Below the pieces are notes generated by a model that saw nothing but the letters and a program-made list of their open reading frames with translations, was not told the DNA's origin and ran no database searches. Made by a program: the position numbers and the translations under genes. A DNA stretch of 64,000 nucleotides from Mya arenaria (lineage: Eukaryota; Mollusca; Bivalvia; Myida; Myidae): contig NC_069136.1 of assembly GCF_026914265.1 (NCBI RefSeq), positions 54,725,658 to 54,789,657 on the forward strand, written 5' to 3'. This document shows positions 1-12,078 of the stretch, piece after piece. Position 1 is the stretch's first letter; every line of letters starts with the position of its first letter.

Positions 1-232
1 TTTGTTATATTTTAAAATATGTTTGTCATCAGCATATGTGTACTCGTGGGTATTTTGCCTTGATGTATTTGTAAATAAATAATAAACTCTATTGAATTAT
101 CGTTCAACAATAAGGTTTGTGGTAAAATCAGTATGAAGTCGGACACAAGGAATAATTATTATTGTAGTATAATTGTCAAACAAAATGTATTGGCATTGGT
201 TACGTTGCGAAATAAAGTTGTTAAGGATAAAC

Positions 233-1120
233 CTGTCATGATGCCAAGCGAGAAGTAGAGAAACTGCATATTTGGAGCAAAGATGCTAGCAATCTGACTG
301 GCAGACGCCACCAGTGCACCGGAAACGGCAACGGCTCTACAACCAAACTTCCTCACCAACATAGACACTACCGGCCCTTCAAATTAGTGAAAATAAGCAT
401 ATTATAGTTGTTATAATATTATTGTTTTGTTTATGTTAATGCTACCAACATAGGGTGACGAATTTATCGATTTACTATAATAGCGTCCACATAAATACAC
501 TATGAGGACGATACAGTAGTATAAAGTGCTGTTGATTGTTTATTATAGGTGTTTCTGTATTAATTCCGTGTTTTAGTTTTGATCAGTTCATTACCCTACG
601 GGTTTACTAGTCCGAGAAGATCGAAATCATAATTGGCGTTTTCTAAAACAATTCGGCCAGTCCAATTTTGACCCAAAACTCCATTGTTGACGAATTCGAA
701 TGTTTAGGGAAAGCTCTTTTTTGTCGTAGATAATTAACACGCTTTACATTTTGAATTAAAGTGACATCCATAAACGCTCAACAAGGGCGATTCGGCACTT
801 CCTTAAGAAAACCTTGTATTAGTCACAGATAACGAAAAAACGTACTCACCAATCAGAAACAATACACCTGGACACAATGATCCAATCAATGCTGTGCTGC
901 CTTTGGATGAACCATAATATTCAAGCAGCTCTACATATATGACACCAAAAGAGTAAAATAGACCGTCTATCAGCATATGCACGAGAAAGCAGGCCGAGCA
1001 CACGACCCATCCCCAGCCTCCGTCAGGTACTTGTGGCATCTTCGCAATACCAGAAATGGCGTCGTCTGTGTGCAATTTTGAGACGCTATCTCTCGGTGTG
1101 GTTTCGTTGTTCATCTTCAT
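233..1120 (-). CDS. SLC16-type monocarboxylate transporter copy A, first two coding exons (runs off left edge)
   Basis: Two exons on the minus strand: 1120-850 (starts at ATG, ends phase 1 at a GTGAGT donor) and 376-233 (acceptor AAG, donor GT at 232-231). Together they encode about 138 residues. Seen: the family signature DGGWGW just before the first membrane helix, then hydrophobic helices and the loop segment RKFGCRAVAVSG typical of SLC16 proteins. Exon sizes (271 and 144 nt) and phases are identical to copy B at 6480-10895, and the protein is nearly the same. The family moves monocarboxylates or related small solutes across the plasma membrane; the substrate here is unknown. The next exon (the long central one in copy B) would lie left of position 1, so the gene is cut by the window, not shown to be broken. 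No stop or frameshift is seen in the visible part. Confidence 0.88.
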
Positions 1121-2489
1121 AATAGACGTTCAATCTTGCCCACCTTTTTTAAAATTAAAATATAAAACAGTAAATAACGTCTGCCTCATTGATAGTACGT
1201 TTGACTACATAGGTCGAATGCTAGCCCTTTGTAGTATGGTATATAATGACCATCAAATTTTGAGAGAAATAACATACGCCAGCTCTTACAAATGGCTCCT
1301 CCGGATAACGTTCAGTTCTTCCCAGAAACAACTTACTCCATATTGAGGTCGACCGTACCGAGGGATTTGAACATGGATTGTGAAATACTAGAATTGTTGT
1401 CCTGATAACACAGGAAAAATGAAAAGATAAACAGTTTAGTCGAATGTTTCTTCAGTGTAATTGTTACACTTTATCCCCTTCTGGAACGTTTTTTTTTCGG
1501 TCTTGTAAAAATCACATAATTTTGATGGACATACGAGTGTATATGTAGCATTTAAGCTGGCACCCACAGTATCACCAGTACGGGCTTTATATGAGAAGGC
1601 CGAAAGTTATGTACTATACCTTAAGTGGAGTAGTCCATTAAAAATTCTAATCAATAACGACTACTTCCGAGCAAACGGTACGTGACAACGGGTATACTGT
1701 GATAGGACTTCGTTCTTCGGAAATCAAAAATGCAGGATGTTTCAGATTTCCTGCACGAACCATGCGGTTTAACCAAACCGATGAGCGAAAAAAAAATCTA
1801 AACACTTCCGAACAAATCAAATTATCTCTGGATCACTGATGGAAAGAAGTAATTCTATTGGTAATTTATTTAATAAGTTATACTGACTGTATATGTTTAT
1901 AAGTCATTAAAGTGGTTAAACTTACATATATACGTTAAAAACGGAATGAATGGGTTCCGAATAGAATATCTTAAAGTCATACTACTATAGAATCACTGAC
2001 CGCACTATTACTTAGTTGTTAAATGATTAAGGTACGTGTTGTTTATGAATGGTTGTTAGTTTGACACTCTTCAAACACTTCAAACTTCTAAAGTAACAAT
2101 ATGTTCAGCTGTATCAATTAGTCAATTAACTTTTCTCTCCCTTAGCAAGTGAAAACAGAGTTCGTATAATCAGTCTCCTCGGCCGCAGTAACTATAGGCT
2201 AAAGGATACTACATAGAATTCCTATATAATATAGTCAATTGACCAATTTAATGCGATATTACACTGATTTACTAATTTATTTGTGTACTTAACATTAAAA
2301 AACCATGTGGCGTTTCTTAAAAGAAAGATAAAATTGGTTAAACGTAACCACTGTGTATTCGGAAAAGTGACGATATCTTGTGCAGGAGTACAAAAATGCA
2401 CTCAAAATGTAAACAAAAAAGTAGATGAAGTAGACACAGCATGTTCAGCCAAGTTTAAAATCAGTAACCAGTAAGCTCCATATATGACA

Positions 2490-2835
2490 AGTAAATTTTA
2501 TCAATGATGACTTCTTTAATAGTAAACATGAGTTCTGTGAATGGTTAAGGTAAAAACAAAATTACTATGATAAATATTAAGATATCTAAAAAGCATTGAT
2601 TTACAACCAATAATAGTCTTATTATTCACTATTATGAATATATCGATAGCTAGCTAGCATTGATTTAACAACCAATAACAGTTTTATGATGCATGAGTAC
2701 TGTGAATGGTTAAGGCGAAGCAATACCACTATATTGAACACAAATAGCTAGCAAATATTGATTTATCAATACAACCAATAATCGTCTTAGTGCAAAAATA
2801 CGACACAGTGAAATAATAAGTTACTAATATTCGAT
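2490..2835. repeat. Degenerate minisatellite, unit about 80-100 bp
   Basis: Three to four imperfect tandem units contain the shared words ACAACCAATAATAG, ATGAGT(A/T)CTGTGAATGGTTAAGG and ATAGCTAGC. The same family occurs at 13540-13819 and 15666-15770 in the flank of copy B, supporting the block duplication. Confidence 0.6.
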
Positions 2836-3635
2836 ACACAAGAAACATACTTACTGTTATTGCTTTCAAGTTCTGAAGTTGTCTATCCTAGTTCCCATAT
2901 AAACTTCTTCCTTGATAAAAGCAAGTATCTTTAACACAGTTGAAATTGTATTAATTCTTTTATTTCTTAATTATAGTGCTGTCTCAGAATCACCTTTTTC
3001 ACTGACACATCGTAACAACTATTCTAAATAGTAGCATGTTAAACCTTATCTTATCGCTTAAGCTATATATGAGGCCACTTATAAACACGTTTGAAATGCT
3101 AGCTATTCATGTTCAGCGTGAACATTATCATGTCATAGTATCCCCATAAATCCCGCTTTTTGGATTGGTCATACGCTTAAGCACTCGCAAAATAGGTAAA
3201 ACATGTTTAGATAAGCATACACTGTGCCGTTTAATCTAACCAATGTACCGAACCCTTTCAAAAGGCGGAATGTGATACTCATATCGCAAACTACAAAAAC
3301 TGGACAAGCAATATCTAAGGTCTTGGGATATGTGAGGACACCAAAATTGTTTTGTAATGTCAACTATGTTATCAGCTTAGTTTATGGCGTAGTATTAGAC
3401 TAAGCCGTGACCTGAACGACTTTTTGAATATGACGAGGAGTACCTAGACACCAGTCGTAGCAGCTCATGATTTTAATTAACGTTTGAGTTAAATGCGCCG
3501 CATGTAAGTCACGCAACCTTGTTAGAAAATCAGACATCATATGTTAACAGTGGACATTAACCATATTTAGAACTATGGACCAAAGATGATACTGTCAAGG
3601 AAGTGACAAAACCGCAATGACAGTTGAAGATATAT

Positions 3636-3664
3636 GATACAAGATACAAGATACAAGATACAAG
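3636..3664. repeat. Simple repeat (GATACAA)4
   Basis: Four head-to-tail copies of the heptamer GATACAA. A shorter run of the same heptamer lies at the paralogous place near 17330-17352. Confidence 0.8.
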
Positions 3665-4103
3665 AATCTTAAATAAGAGTCGGGTATATGATTACTAGAA
3701 CATTAGCTCAATGACCTATTTTCCGACATAAATAATAAACATACATAAGAAAACATAACATTGAACTGGTGATCTGGTTACATATTGGGACAAAATATCT
3801 ACCGAAGCCGTTTCTAACTATATTCATTCAGACAATTACAAACATTAATATGAACTAGTTGACATACCACTACAAAATGTTCTTTCAAGGGAACAAATTA
3901 AGGATAATATAATATATATTTTTTTAAACAGCAAAGTTGTAAGTAGCATTTCGTACATGGGAATTGCAGCATGGTATAATTATGTGTGATGGTAAAGAAA
4001 TGTTATTGATAACATATTTGTTTACGTAGGTTTACTAGAAAAGATCTTTAGAAAGTAATGATTGGATGGTTTTTGGTTACTACTATAATTGGGTCATCCC
4101 TAC

Positions 4104-4163
4104 CTACAGTGAACCATCCAAATATTGCCCCGGCCACCGTCCTGACAATATCACCAACTGCCA
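4104..4163 (-). pseudogene. Orphan SLC16-like exon remnant
   Basis: On the minus strand, 60 nt between an ACACAG acceptor-like and a GTAGGG donor-like site read VGDIVRTVAGAIFGWF. This resembles the helix in SLC16 proteins that reads VGITNTAARVLFGFLSD in copy B exon 4. No partner exons are found nearby. The paralogous place at about 17632-17692 has a decayed copy that has lost the donor GT. It is likely a relic of an older transporter copy duplicated along with the block; resemblance is judged by eye over about 17 residues only. Confidence 0.35.
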
Positions 4164-4400
4164 CTGTGTAAAAATGTTAATTAAATACACCCGATCGTAG
4201 CACCTTAATAAAAACTTGCTATGTGTTGCTGTGTTCGATAGATGTTAATGATAAATAAATTTGAAACAATCAAAAAATAAACATTAGCCTTTGTTATTTA
4301 ATTTTGAAAATTAATATTTATATTCAAGATGCCCGCTGGTCCACATCTGGTCCACAGGCTGTAAACGATCACACTGAAAACAACATTTATTTTCCGTTAT

Positions 4401-6059
4401 GACAAAAACTTTCAGTTCGACACCTAATAATCCCTAATGTATTCTTATTAAGAAGTAATAAAAGATTATTTGCACATTGAGCATTTACAAGAGGGACTTG
4501 TGCAATTGCAGATCAGCCTTCTAAAGGCGCTTTTGTGGATTCCAAACTAGTTTCAGTTATGGTTTCAATGGTTCCGGCGGTCCGGAAACCTATTTCGAAA
4601 GTTTTGTTTAAAGTAAAAAACGAATGGTTATGAATATAGTTTCAATGGCCGTTTGCCTGTTTGAACTAAATGGTGTTAAAACACACGTGTTGGAACACTA
4701 TTCGCCATGTTGTTGTTTTACAAAGTGAACTAGGTTTCGAATAGAACAAACCGACGAAACTGCATCTGGAGGGATTTCGATAGTTTTAAAAACCATTTTA
4801 GTTTTTCTTAAAACAAACGATAAACTAGTTTTCATTTTACTTGAAACTGTTACAACAAATGCACAGTTCGTGAAACCGATATAAAACCAAAACTCGTTCA
4901 TTACCAACAAAAACGCCCTTGGTAGTTTCGAGGGCACTGTATATCCTTTGGGAGGCTGCTCCATATCTAGCCTCAAAGCGGAAACAGTTCTTCCCTTATT
5001 TAGTTGTTCTTACAAATGGCACATCTACACAGTTTCCATATCTGAGATTGAAATAGCAGTCCTAAATGCTACAAGTGTTTGAACATATTCTGGTAAGATA
5101 TCGTACAAACATTAGGGCAGTTGAGACAACAAGGAAAAATGAAGTTAAACTTCTGATTTATGGAATTGCTTGTTAATCCAAAGTGATGCACATGTAAATG
5201 AATATGAAATTACTTTGCTACTTATTCTACGTTATTACGAAAATGCATTAAAATATAGGGCTTAGACAGATATGATTCAGGGTTGTTCTCCATATACATA
5301 CGATACATTGTCCTACCGTTTCAACACATAAGCGGGTAATGCGGCAGCGTCTTATCATACTAATATTATAAAAATTGTTTCGTGTAAAAGTTTATGATAG
5401 TATTTTATTGTTTTAATTTGTTTTAAGATATAGCCGAATATACTATATGGAAATTCAAATTATTATCAACAGACGAGGATATTGACCCGGGTAACGATTC
5501 CAATAAGTTCATAAAAACCTACAATTATGCAAATATTTACACTTCGTCTCGATGAATATTTTGAGTTCATAAAACTTGGTAAACATCGATATCATCAGCG
5601 TGTATTAATGTGATTTTCTACATCATTTAGTATATGATCTAAATAAAAAAAATCCCTTAAAACTCTTTAAAAAAACTAACTACTTAAATGGTGTTATTTT
5701 TACATTAAAAACATATAAAAACATATACGAATGCAACTTCATTACGTAAATAACGTTATTTTTACGGAATGGCGTCACTGGCTTTAATTCTATGTCCGAT
5801 CACTTGCTTCATTATAGCGTGCAACAGAATTTACGTTCGTTTATACAAAGTGCTCAACGGGATGGCCTTATTCCTCATTGAAAAAAACTTATGGATGTCA
5901 TACAGTGATAATGATTGTCTATAAATGCTACAATAAGACCAGAAAGGTGCATTCGGTATGTTTTCATTTAGTGCTGAATTGATGACACACCGAGCTGGAT
6001 GTGTTTAAGGACGACAGGTAAGCGTCCTGTCATAATATCCCCGATTAATTGCTACTTTA
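4401..6059. other. Intergenic stretch without recognised gene
   Basis: AT-rich sequence between the copy A flank and the 3' end of copy B. One 92-codon minus-strand open frame (4698-4976) has no recognisable domain and no plausible splice or promoter context; I do not call it a gene. Confidence 0.5.
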
Positions 6060-6479
6060 ACATGTAGATATCCTAACCAACGTTGAGAACCAATGAATCT
6101 CCTGAGATATCATAAAATACAGTATATGTTCATTATTCATTACTACTTTGATGTCGATATCTAACAATGAAATCAAAAGCAGACTAGCAACATATTTGAC
6201 ATATTGCTGCTTTGATGTAGATTTATTATCCAACAATGGAATTTAAAGAAGAATAGCGCCATTGGCTGCTATAGTAACGCCTTCTCCGACGTAGAGAACA
6301 AAGTAACTTCATGATATATCATAAAATACAGTATATTTACATTTATTGCTATTTAGATATATATATCACATCCAACAATTGAATTAAAAGAATAGCGTTA
6401 CTCTCTGCTATAGTAACGCTTACTCCGAGGTAGAAAACAATGTAACTTCATGAGATATCATAAAAGAGTATAATCTCAT
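6060..6479 (-). pseudogene. Three decayed tandem copies of the SLC16 copy B terminal exon
   Basis: Immediately downstream (in transcription sense) of the functional last exon are about three tandem units of roughly 136 bp that match it, at about 6340-6475, 6205-6340 and, most decayed, 6060-6200. The word GCTGCTATAGTAACGC is kept in the two nearest units; they read GVTIAANGAILL- and SVTIAESNAILL-like peptides. Both share a TGA where the functional exon has GGA in the DISGSY stretch, and both have lost the acceptor CTCAG. Each of the two nearest units retains an AATAAA-type signal. They are not usable as coding exons but could act as spare poly(A) sites. Confidence 0.75.
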
Positions 6480-9400
6480 TTATTGCTTCTTTGAATTAGA
6501 CCTCTTATCCAACAATGGGATAAGAAGAAGAATAGCTCCACTCGCTGCTATAGTAACGCCTGCTCCAACGTAGGGGACCATGTAGCTTCCTGAGATGTCG
6601 TACAACACACCTGAGGAGCAACAACAGTGACATAAGATTACTTTCACTGAATACATGTACAGCAAACGTAAGATACTATATATATATATAAATTTGTACC
6701 GATTTCTGTGTCTGTTTGTACGTATAGAAGTGTTCTTGAGTTTGGATGTGATCATCGTGCCTTTTAACAAGCATAAACTTGTGTTTAAAATGTTAAATGC
6801 TGGGCTTGTGCCTGTAATTTCCATTTCATTTTTTCAGTGATACTAACCTGCTATCGGTGGACCGGCGAACACAGATATCCCTGAGATAAAGCTATACATT
6901 CCAAAAGCGTCTGATAGCTTCTCTATGCCAACAATGTCTGTCAGCAATACTGAGGTAAGCGATATAGTTACGCCTGGAAAATGGGAACATAATAATATCA
7001 TACTCCGTGTAAGATAACCATAGCGTTCTGCACTTATAAAATTTGAAATAGAATACGTTTACAATGCACATGTTTGCTGGGCGAAAACATCGGCATATTC
7101 GGAAACTTAGCGTCTTTTCCCCCTCCGCTCCGAATATAAATGCATGGCAGATATTTTTCTTGTATACCTTTAACGTAAAAAATATTAATTTAACCCGACT
7201 TTATTAATGCTGCTCTTATAAATGTCAGCAAATAGCACATGCGTAGTTGTTTACTTCAGGCGTCATTATGACACGTAATAATTGGAAAGAAATTTCCGCT
7301 GAAAAGTAACATTTTGCACTGAAAACATATTAAATTGTCACGTTGATGTCTGAGAAAACTCTTACCACCAAACACTCCAAATAAGGTCGAGTACAAGACC
7401 AGAGACCAGAATGACTTCATAAAAGGTGCTGCCACTGTCGAACAGCCGCAAATGATTAAAGCCGTACTATATAATAAGGACCGATTGACCCACTTCCGGT
7501 CAGAGAGAAAGCCAAACAGAACACGTGCAGCGGTGTTTGTAATACCAACAACTGAGAGGAGCCAGGCAGCGTCCAGTTCGTCGATACCTGAAAGGAGCAA
7601 CAAAGATGATTAAAATTTCCTATTATGAACTATTAAAGTGAATAACATTGGCTATAACTCGTATTGTATGTATGTTTTAACACATACTATAAATTGTTTC
7701 CGGTTTCATATATCTTTCTTTATATACCGCATGTTTAACATAATATTGCACTGTTTCTATTGGTCATATATAAAGCAATTACTTCTTTCAATTAAATTGT
7801 TTACAATCATGCGCAGTTATAGAATACTTAATTAATCAACTATTACGTATTTGACGAGATACAGACACAACTGCGGTATCAATACCAGACAATTGAAGAC
7901 AATATATGCCAGAATTTGCTCAATATCGACCAAACTCGGCCAATATCAACAAAACTCGCCTAATATGAGTTTCCTCCGTTCTGATTGGCTACAAAACTCG
8001 CCTAATATAGGATTTGAGAAATGGGCCATTTTCATTGGCTGTCGAAACTCGCCTAATATGAAAAATATGCTTGAAATTGCTTTTTAAAGGTAGCCATTTT
8101 GTTTTCCGTTTACCGACTTTTAAAAAAAAATTGTGCTTCGTGTAACTTTATTTGGAATACTTGAACCTATTGAATGATTGAACCACTTTGTACGGTTTGA
8201 TATAACAGTTGTATTTAACCCGTTGGTGGATTTTACGACTATTATAATTGTGTACGCCGATAAAATGGACGACGAAGGTAAAACATTTGACGTTTTGGCA
8301 AACGATTTACAAAATAAGACGAAAAGACATGCTTCTTTACAATGTACAGTGCTTTATTCATAAGTATGTGCAATGTCACTAAAAGGATGCATGTCAAAAT
8401 CAGCAAAGTCAAGTCTAGAAAAGTAGACACCATGAATGAATAAGGGATAAATACGGCTTCAATGTGAACTAAAGGTAAGTTATAAGAATGTTTTTAACCA
8501 AAACGGTAATAGTTAATTAATAAAATACTTATTAATTAGGTAATTTCATATTGGCCCAGTTATTTGTCCGAGGTTAGCTGAATTTGCCTGAGCCCGAAAG
8601 GAAATAACTAGGCCAAAATGAAATCACCTAATTAATAACATTGTATTATATTGGCTTAATTGGCAATATGTCAGCAAAGTCATACGTTCTCATTACTCAT
8701 TTTGTATAATGATAAAGTATTATTTGAATGAAGTAGTTTTTTCCATCTAAATCTTAAGATGTATACTATCCATTAGATGCAAGGTATACTATATACGAGA
8801 CCTATTTTAAAGTTTTTAAACTGTTCGATAAATAAAACTAGTATGTTGTATGTATAATTATACGTGTAAATATGAAACTTACCACAATATATTGCCATGT
8901 CAGGCAGGTATATATATGGAACATAATATCCGAGGCTGTACAAGAATGATGATACCATAAACAAGTTGAAAGGCACTAGTTTAAATATTTTAAAGTCAAA
9001 ATGTTCCTTTAAACTTGTTATACATCCTGAGGATAAGAGAGCACATGATATTGTAGATTTCTCAGCGTTGTTCTTTGGGTGATCTGTACTGGTTAGGTCA
9101 CTGGTATGAACATTGTCATGGGCGGAAGTGTCGTTGTAGTCATAGGGCGCTAAAAGGGCTTGGATTTCTGGTGAGGTAGCACTTGTTTGAACGGATTCTT
9201 TCGACGTATGACCACAGATGATCTCTAAAGAGGTATCATTTTGCGGTTCGGTAAACTCTGCATGGTGACGTTGCCTTTTTTCTAAATGGCAATTTTCTAA
9301 ATCAACTCGACAATTTTGCACCTTTAGTGCGACGTCCTTTTCAGCATAAAAAGCAACACTGTCCTTGTTCTCACAAACCGGTTCATGTTCCTCAAGTGGC

Positions 9401-10895
9401 ACAAACACCAGACCACAAGCTACACAATTTAGGAGCAGTCCAGCATGTATTAAAATTGCCCCTTGCCAGGCGTATTCCTGAACCAGTAGACTAGTAATGG
9501 GGCTAAATATAAACGTTCCTATTCCAGTCCCGCTGACGCCAATTCCTATTGCAAGAGATCGACGTTTGTCAAAGTAACTTACAACACACACAATCGATGG
9601 AAGGTAAATCAACCCATATCCAAATCCTGAAAAAGTATACAATTCTTGATTTCATTCTTTTTGTCTATTATGGTGTAATATTTACGACCTATAATCTGTT
9701 ATGATATTGCCATAAGGAAATCCAACAGCTGGCAAAGCAGCCAAACATTTCCTATGATCTTGTTTATGACAAATGTATCAACGGACATCGATTTAACAAG
9801 AAATACATAAGACAACACTTAATGTCAATACATACAGATTAGTGTATTACCCTTATACCTTTGCTACATTTTAAAATATGTTTGTCATCAGCATATATGT
9901 GTACTCGTGGGTATTTTGCCTTTATGTGTTTGTAAATAAATACTAAACTATATTGAATTACCGTTTATCCATAAGGTTTGTGGTAAAATCAATTTAAAGT
10001 CGGACACAAGGAATAATTATTTCTGTAGTACAAATTCTACTGGCATTAGTTACGTTACAAAGTTAAGTTGTTAAAGATAAACCTGTCATGACGCCAAGTG
10101 AGAAGTAGAGAAACTGCATATTTGGAGCAAAGATGCTGGCAATCTGACTAGCAAACGCCACCAGAGCACCAGTAACGGCAACCGGTCTACAGCCATACTT
10201 CCTTGCCAAAATAGACACGACCGGACCTTAAAAATAGTGAACATTAGCATATTACTTTGGAATTTACTATAATAGTGTCCGCGTAGAAACACTACGAGAA
10301 TGATGATTGATAAATTGTATGAAGTACTGTTGATTGTTTACAAAAATGCTTGTTTCTGTATTTATTAAATTTCTTAGTTTGGATAAGTTGATTACTCTAC
10401 GGGTTAACATGGCCGAGAAGATGGAAACCATGATTTGAGTTTTCTTTACAATTTGACCACTCTATTCATGACCCAAAAATTCACTGTTGACATTTGAATA
10501 TTCATGGAAAACTATTGTTTAAGAAATTGACCTCGTTAAAGTCTCAATAAGAGCGATTCTGTAATTTGCTAACAGATTAGAGCAAACCTTAAATTTGTCA
10601 CAGATAACGAAACATCTTACTCACCGATCAGAAACAATACACCTGGACACAATGATCCAATCAACGCTGTGCTGCCTTTGGATGAACCATAATATTCAAG
10701 CAGCTCTACATATATGACACCAAAAGAGTAAAATAGACCATCTATCAGTAAGTGCACGAGAAAACAGGCTGCGCATACGACCCATCCCCATCCACCGTCA
10801 GGTACCTTTGGCGTCTTCTCAATGCCAGAAATGGCCTCGTCTGTGTGCAATTTGGAGTCGCTATCTCTCGACGTGGTTTCATTGTTGATTGTCAT
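6480..10895 (-). CDS. SLC16-type monocarboxylate transporter copy B (complete, six coding exons)
   Basis: Coding exons: 10895-10625, 10226-10083, 9626-8883, 7587-7366, 6973-6848 and 6610-6480. All introns are GT-AG, each junction is phase 1, and the sum is 1638 nt (545 aa), usual for this family. Seen: DGGWGW at residues 33-38 before helix 1; YFDKRRSLA at residues 156-164, the second family signature near helix 5; a long hydrophilic central loop (about 205-330); then six C-terminal helices including DIVGIEKLSDAFG and FAGPPIAG. It is a 12-helix major-facilitator plasma-membrane carrier for monocarboxylates or similar solutes (family knowledge); substrate not inferable. The stop codon overlaps an AATAAA signal (CAATAAATG). 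Start chosen because it aligns with copy A and precedes the conserved N-terminus. Divergence from copy A is small, so the duplication is fairly young. Confidence 0.93.
7920..8065. repeat. Short irregular repeat of AACTCGCCTAATAT
   Basis: Within the intron between exons 3 and 4 of SLC16 copy B, the word AACTCG(C/G)C(T/C)AATAT recurs four times at uneven spacing. No function seen. Confidence 0.6.
8531..8636. repeat. 106-bp foldback (hairpin) element
   Basis: Two inverted arms of about 36 bases (starting ATTAATTAGGTAATTTCAT, and its near-perfect complement at the other end) flank a 35-base loop. It is intronic in SLC16 copy B. It looks like a miniature inverted-repeat element; target duplication not clear. 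Confidence 0.75.
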
Positions 10896-11700
10896 AACAA
10901 ACGTTTAATCTTGACCACCTATTTAAAATAAAAATAGAACAATAAATAAAGTTTGACTGATTCATAGTACGTTTGACTACATAGGTATTTTGCTAGCCAT
11001 TTATAGTATGGTATATAATGAACAACATATTTGGGAGGAAATAACAAACGCCAGCCCTTACAAATGGCTCCTCCGGACACCGGTCAATTCTTCCCGGACG
11101 TCGAAATCCATACTGAGGTCAACCGTAGCAAGGGATTTAAACAGATTTTTTTTTGTGAAATACCTGGATAGTTGTCCAGATTTCAAAGGAAAAATGAAAA
11201 GTTAAACGGTTGACTCGTATGTTTCTTCAGTGTACCTGTTACACTTTATTCCCTCTCGAAACCGTTGTATATTTTCGGTCTGATGTGTAAAAACCACAGA
11301 AAGTTTGTTGGGCATACAAGCGTTCATGTGTCATTTAAGCTGGAAAGCCGAAAGATATGTACTATACCTTCAGTGGAGTAGCTTCTTAAATACAAATCAT
11401 TCACGGACTTCTTCGGATCCAACGGTAAGTGACAACGGATAGGACTGAAATAAAAAGAAATGATGATCTATGATTCCAGGATTCCTGCACGAACTTCAAC
11501 TGAGCGATTCAAGCAAACCAACGAACGAGAAAAAAAACAATTTAAAGTACAACCGAACAAATCAAATTATTTCTGGATCACTGATCATCAGTGATGGAAA
11601 GAGATATTGTTATTGCAAAATAATTTAACACGTAACACTGTCTGTGAATGTAAATAAGTCATTTAAGTGTGCGAATAAACATAAAAACCGCGATACGAAG
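10896..11700. repeat. 5' flank of SLC16 copy B, paralogous to 1121-1900
   Basis: Sequence before the copy B ATG matches the flank of copy A over several hundred bases (for example CAAATGGCTCCTCCGGA in both). The likely promoter is here, with A/T-only sequence just upstream of the start codon; no specific element can be assigned. Confidence 0.65.
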
Positions 11701-12078
11701 TAATAAACATCTAGTATGTAAAAAAAAATATGCAATAGTGGCAACTTTATAAACAAGGGGGATAACCGTAATATAAGACATGCAACAATGCGTAGACACT
11801 TCCGAATTCATGTACTTTGCCCTGTGCATCTTTATAAGCCTCAGTTTTAAAGAATCACATAATGTATTGGTAAATAGAGCTCATCAAAACTAACCTTTAC
11901 AATTGCCTACTATTTTGGAATTACTGAACAGTGGCAAGAAGGAAAGAGTTAACCTGTTACAAGTTCATATTTTATTTCATCAAAGCCACTCAACGTTTAG
12001 ATAGCCAAAATAATATAACTTCACTAAAAGAAAAGAATATACAATTTTTAGGAATGGGATTCCCATAATAGCCAGTTA

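Larger units (their letters stand above)
1121..4400. repeat. 5' flank of SLC16 copy A, paralogous to the flank of copy B
   Basis: The stretch upstream of copy A matches, with many substitutions and indels, the stretch upstream of copy B (10896 to about 11700, 13452-13819 and 15666-17960). Shared landmarks include the first 280 bases before each ATG, the (GATACAA)n tract, and the decayed exon-like piece at 4104-4163. The first 40-60 bases upstream of the ATG are A/T-only and could hold a TATA-like promoter, but no clear box stands out. Apart from these items I see no gene in this interval. Confidence 0.7.

Noticed and set aside
8178-8363. Small plus-strand frame MDDEGKTFDVLANDLQNK in an SLC16 intron
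   Set aside because: No recognisable family, very short, and no splice partner; noted only.
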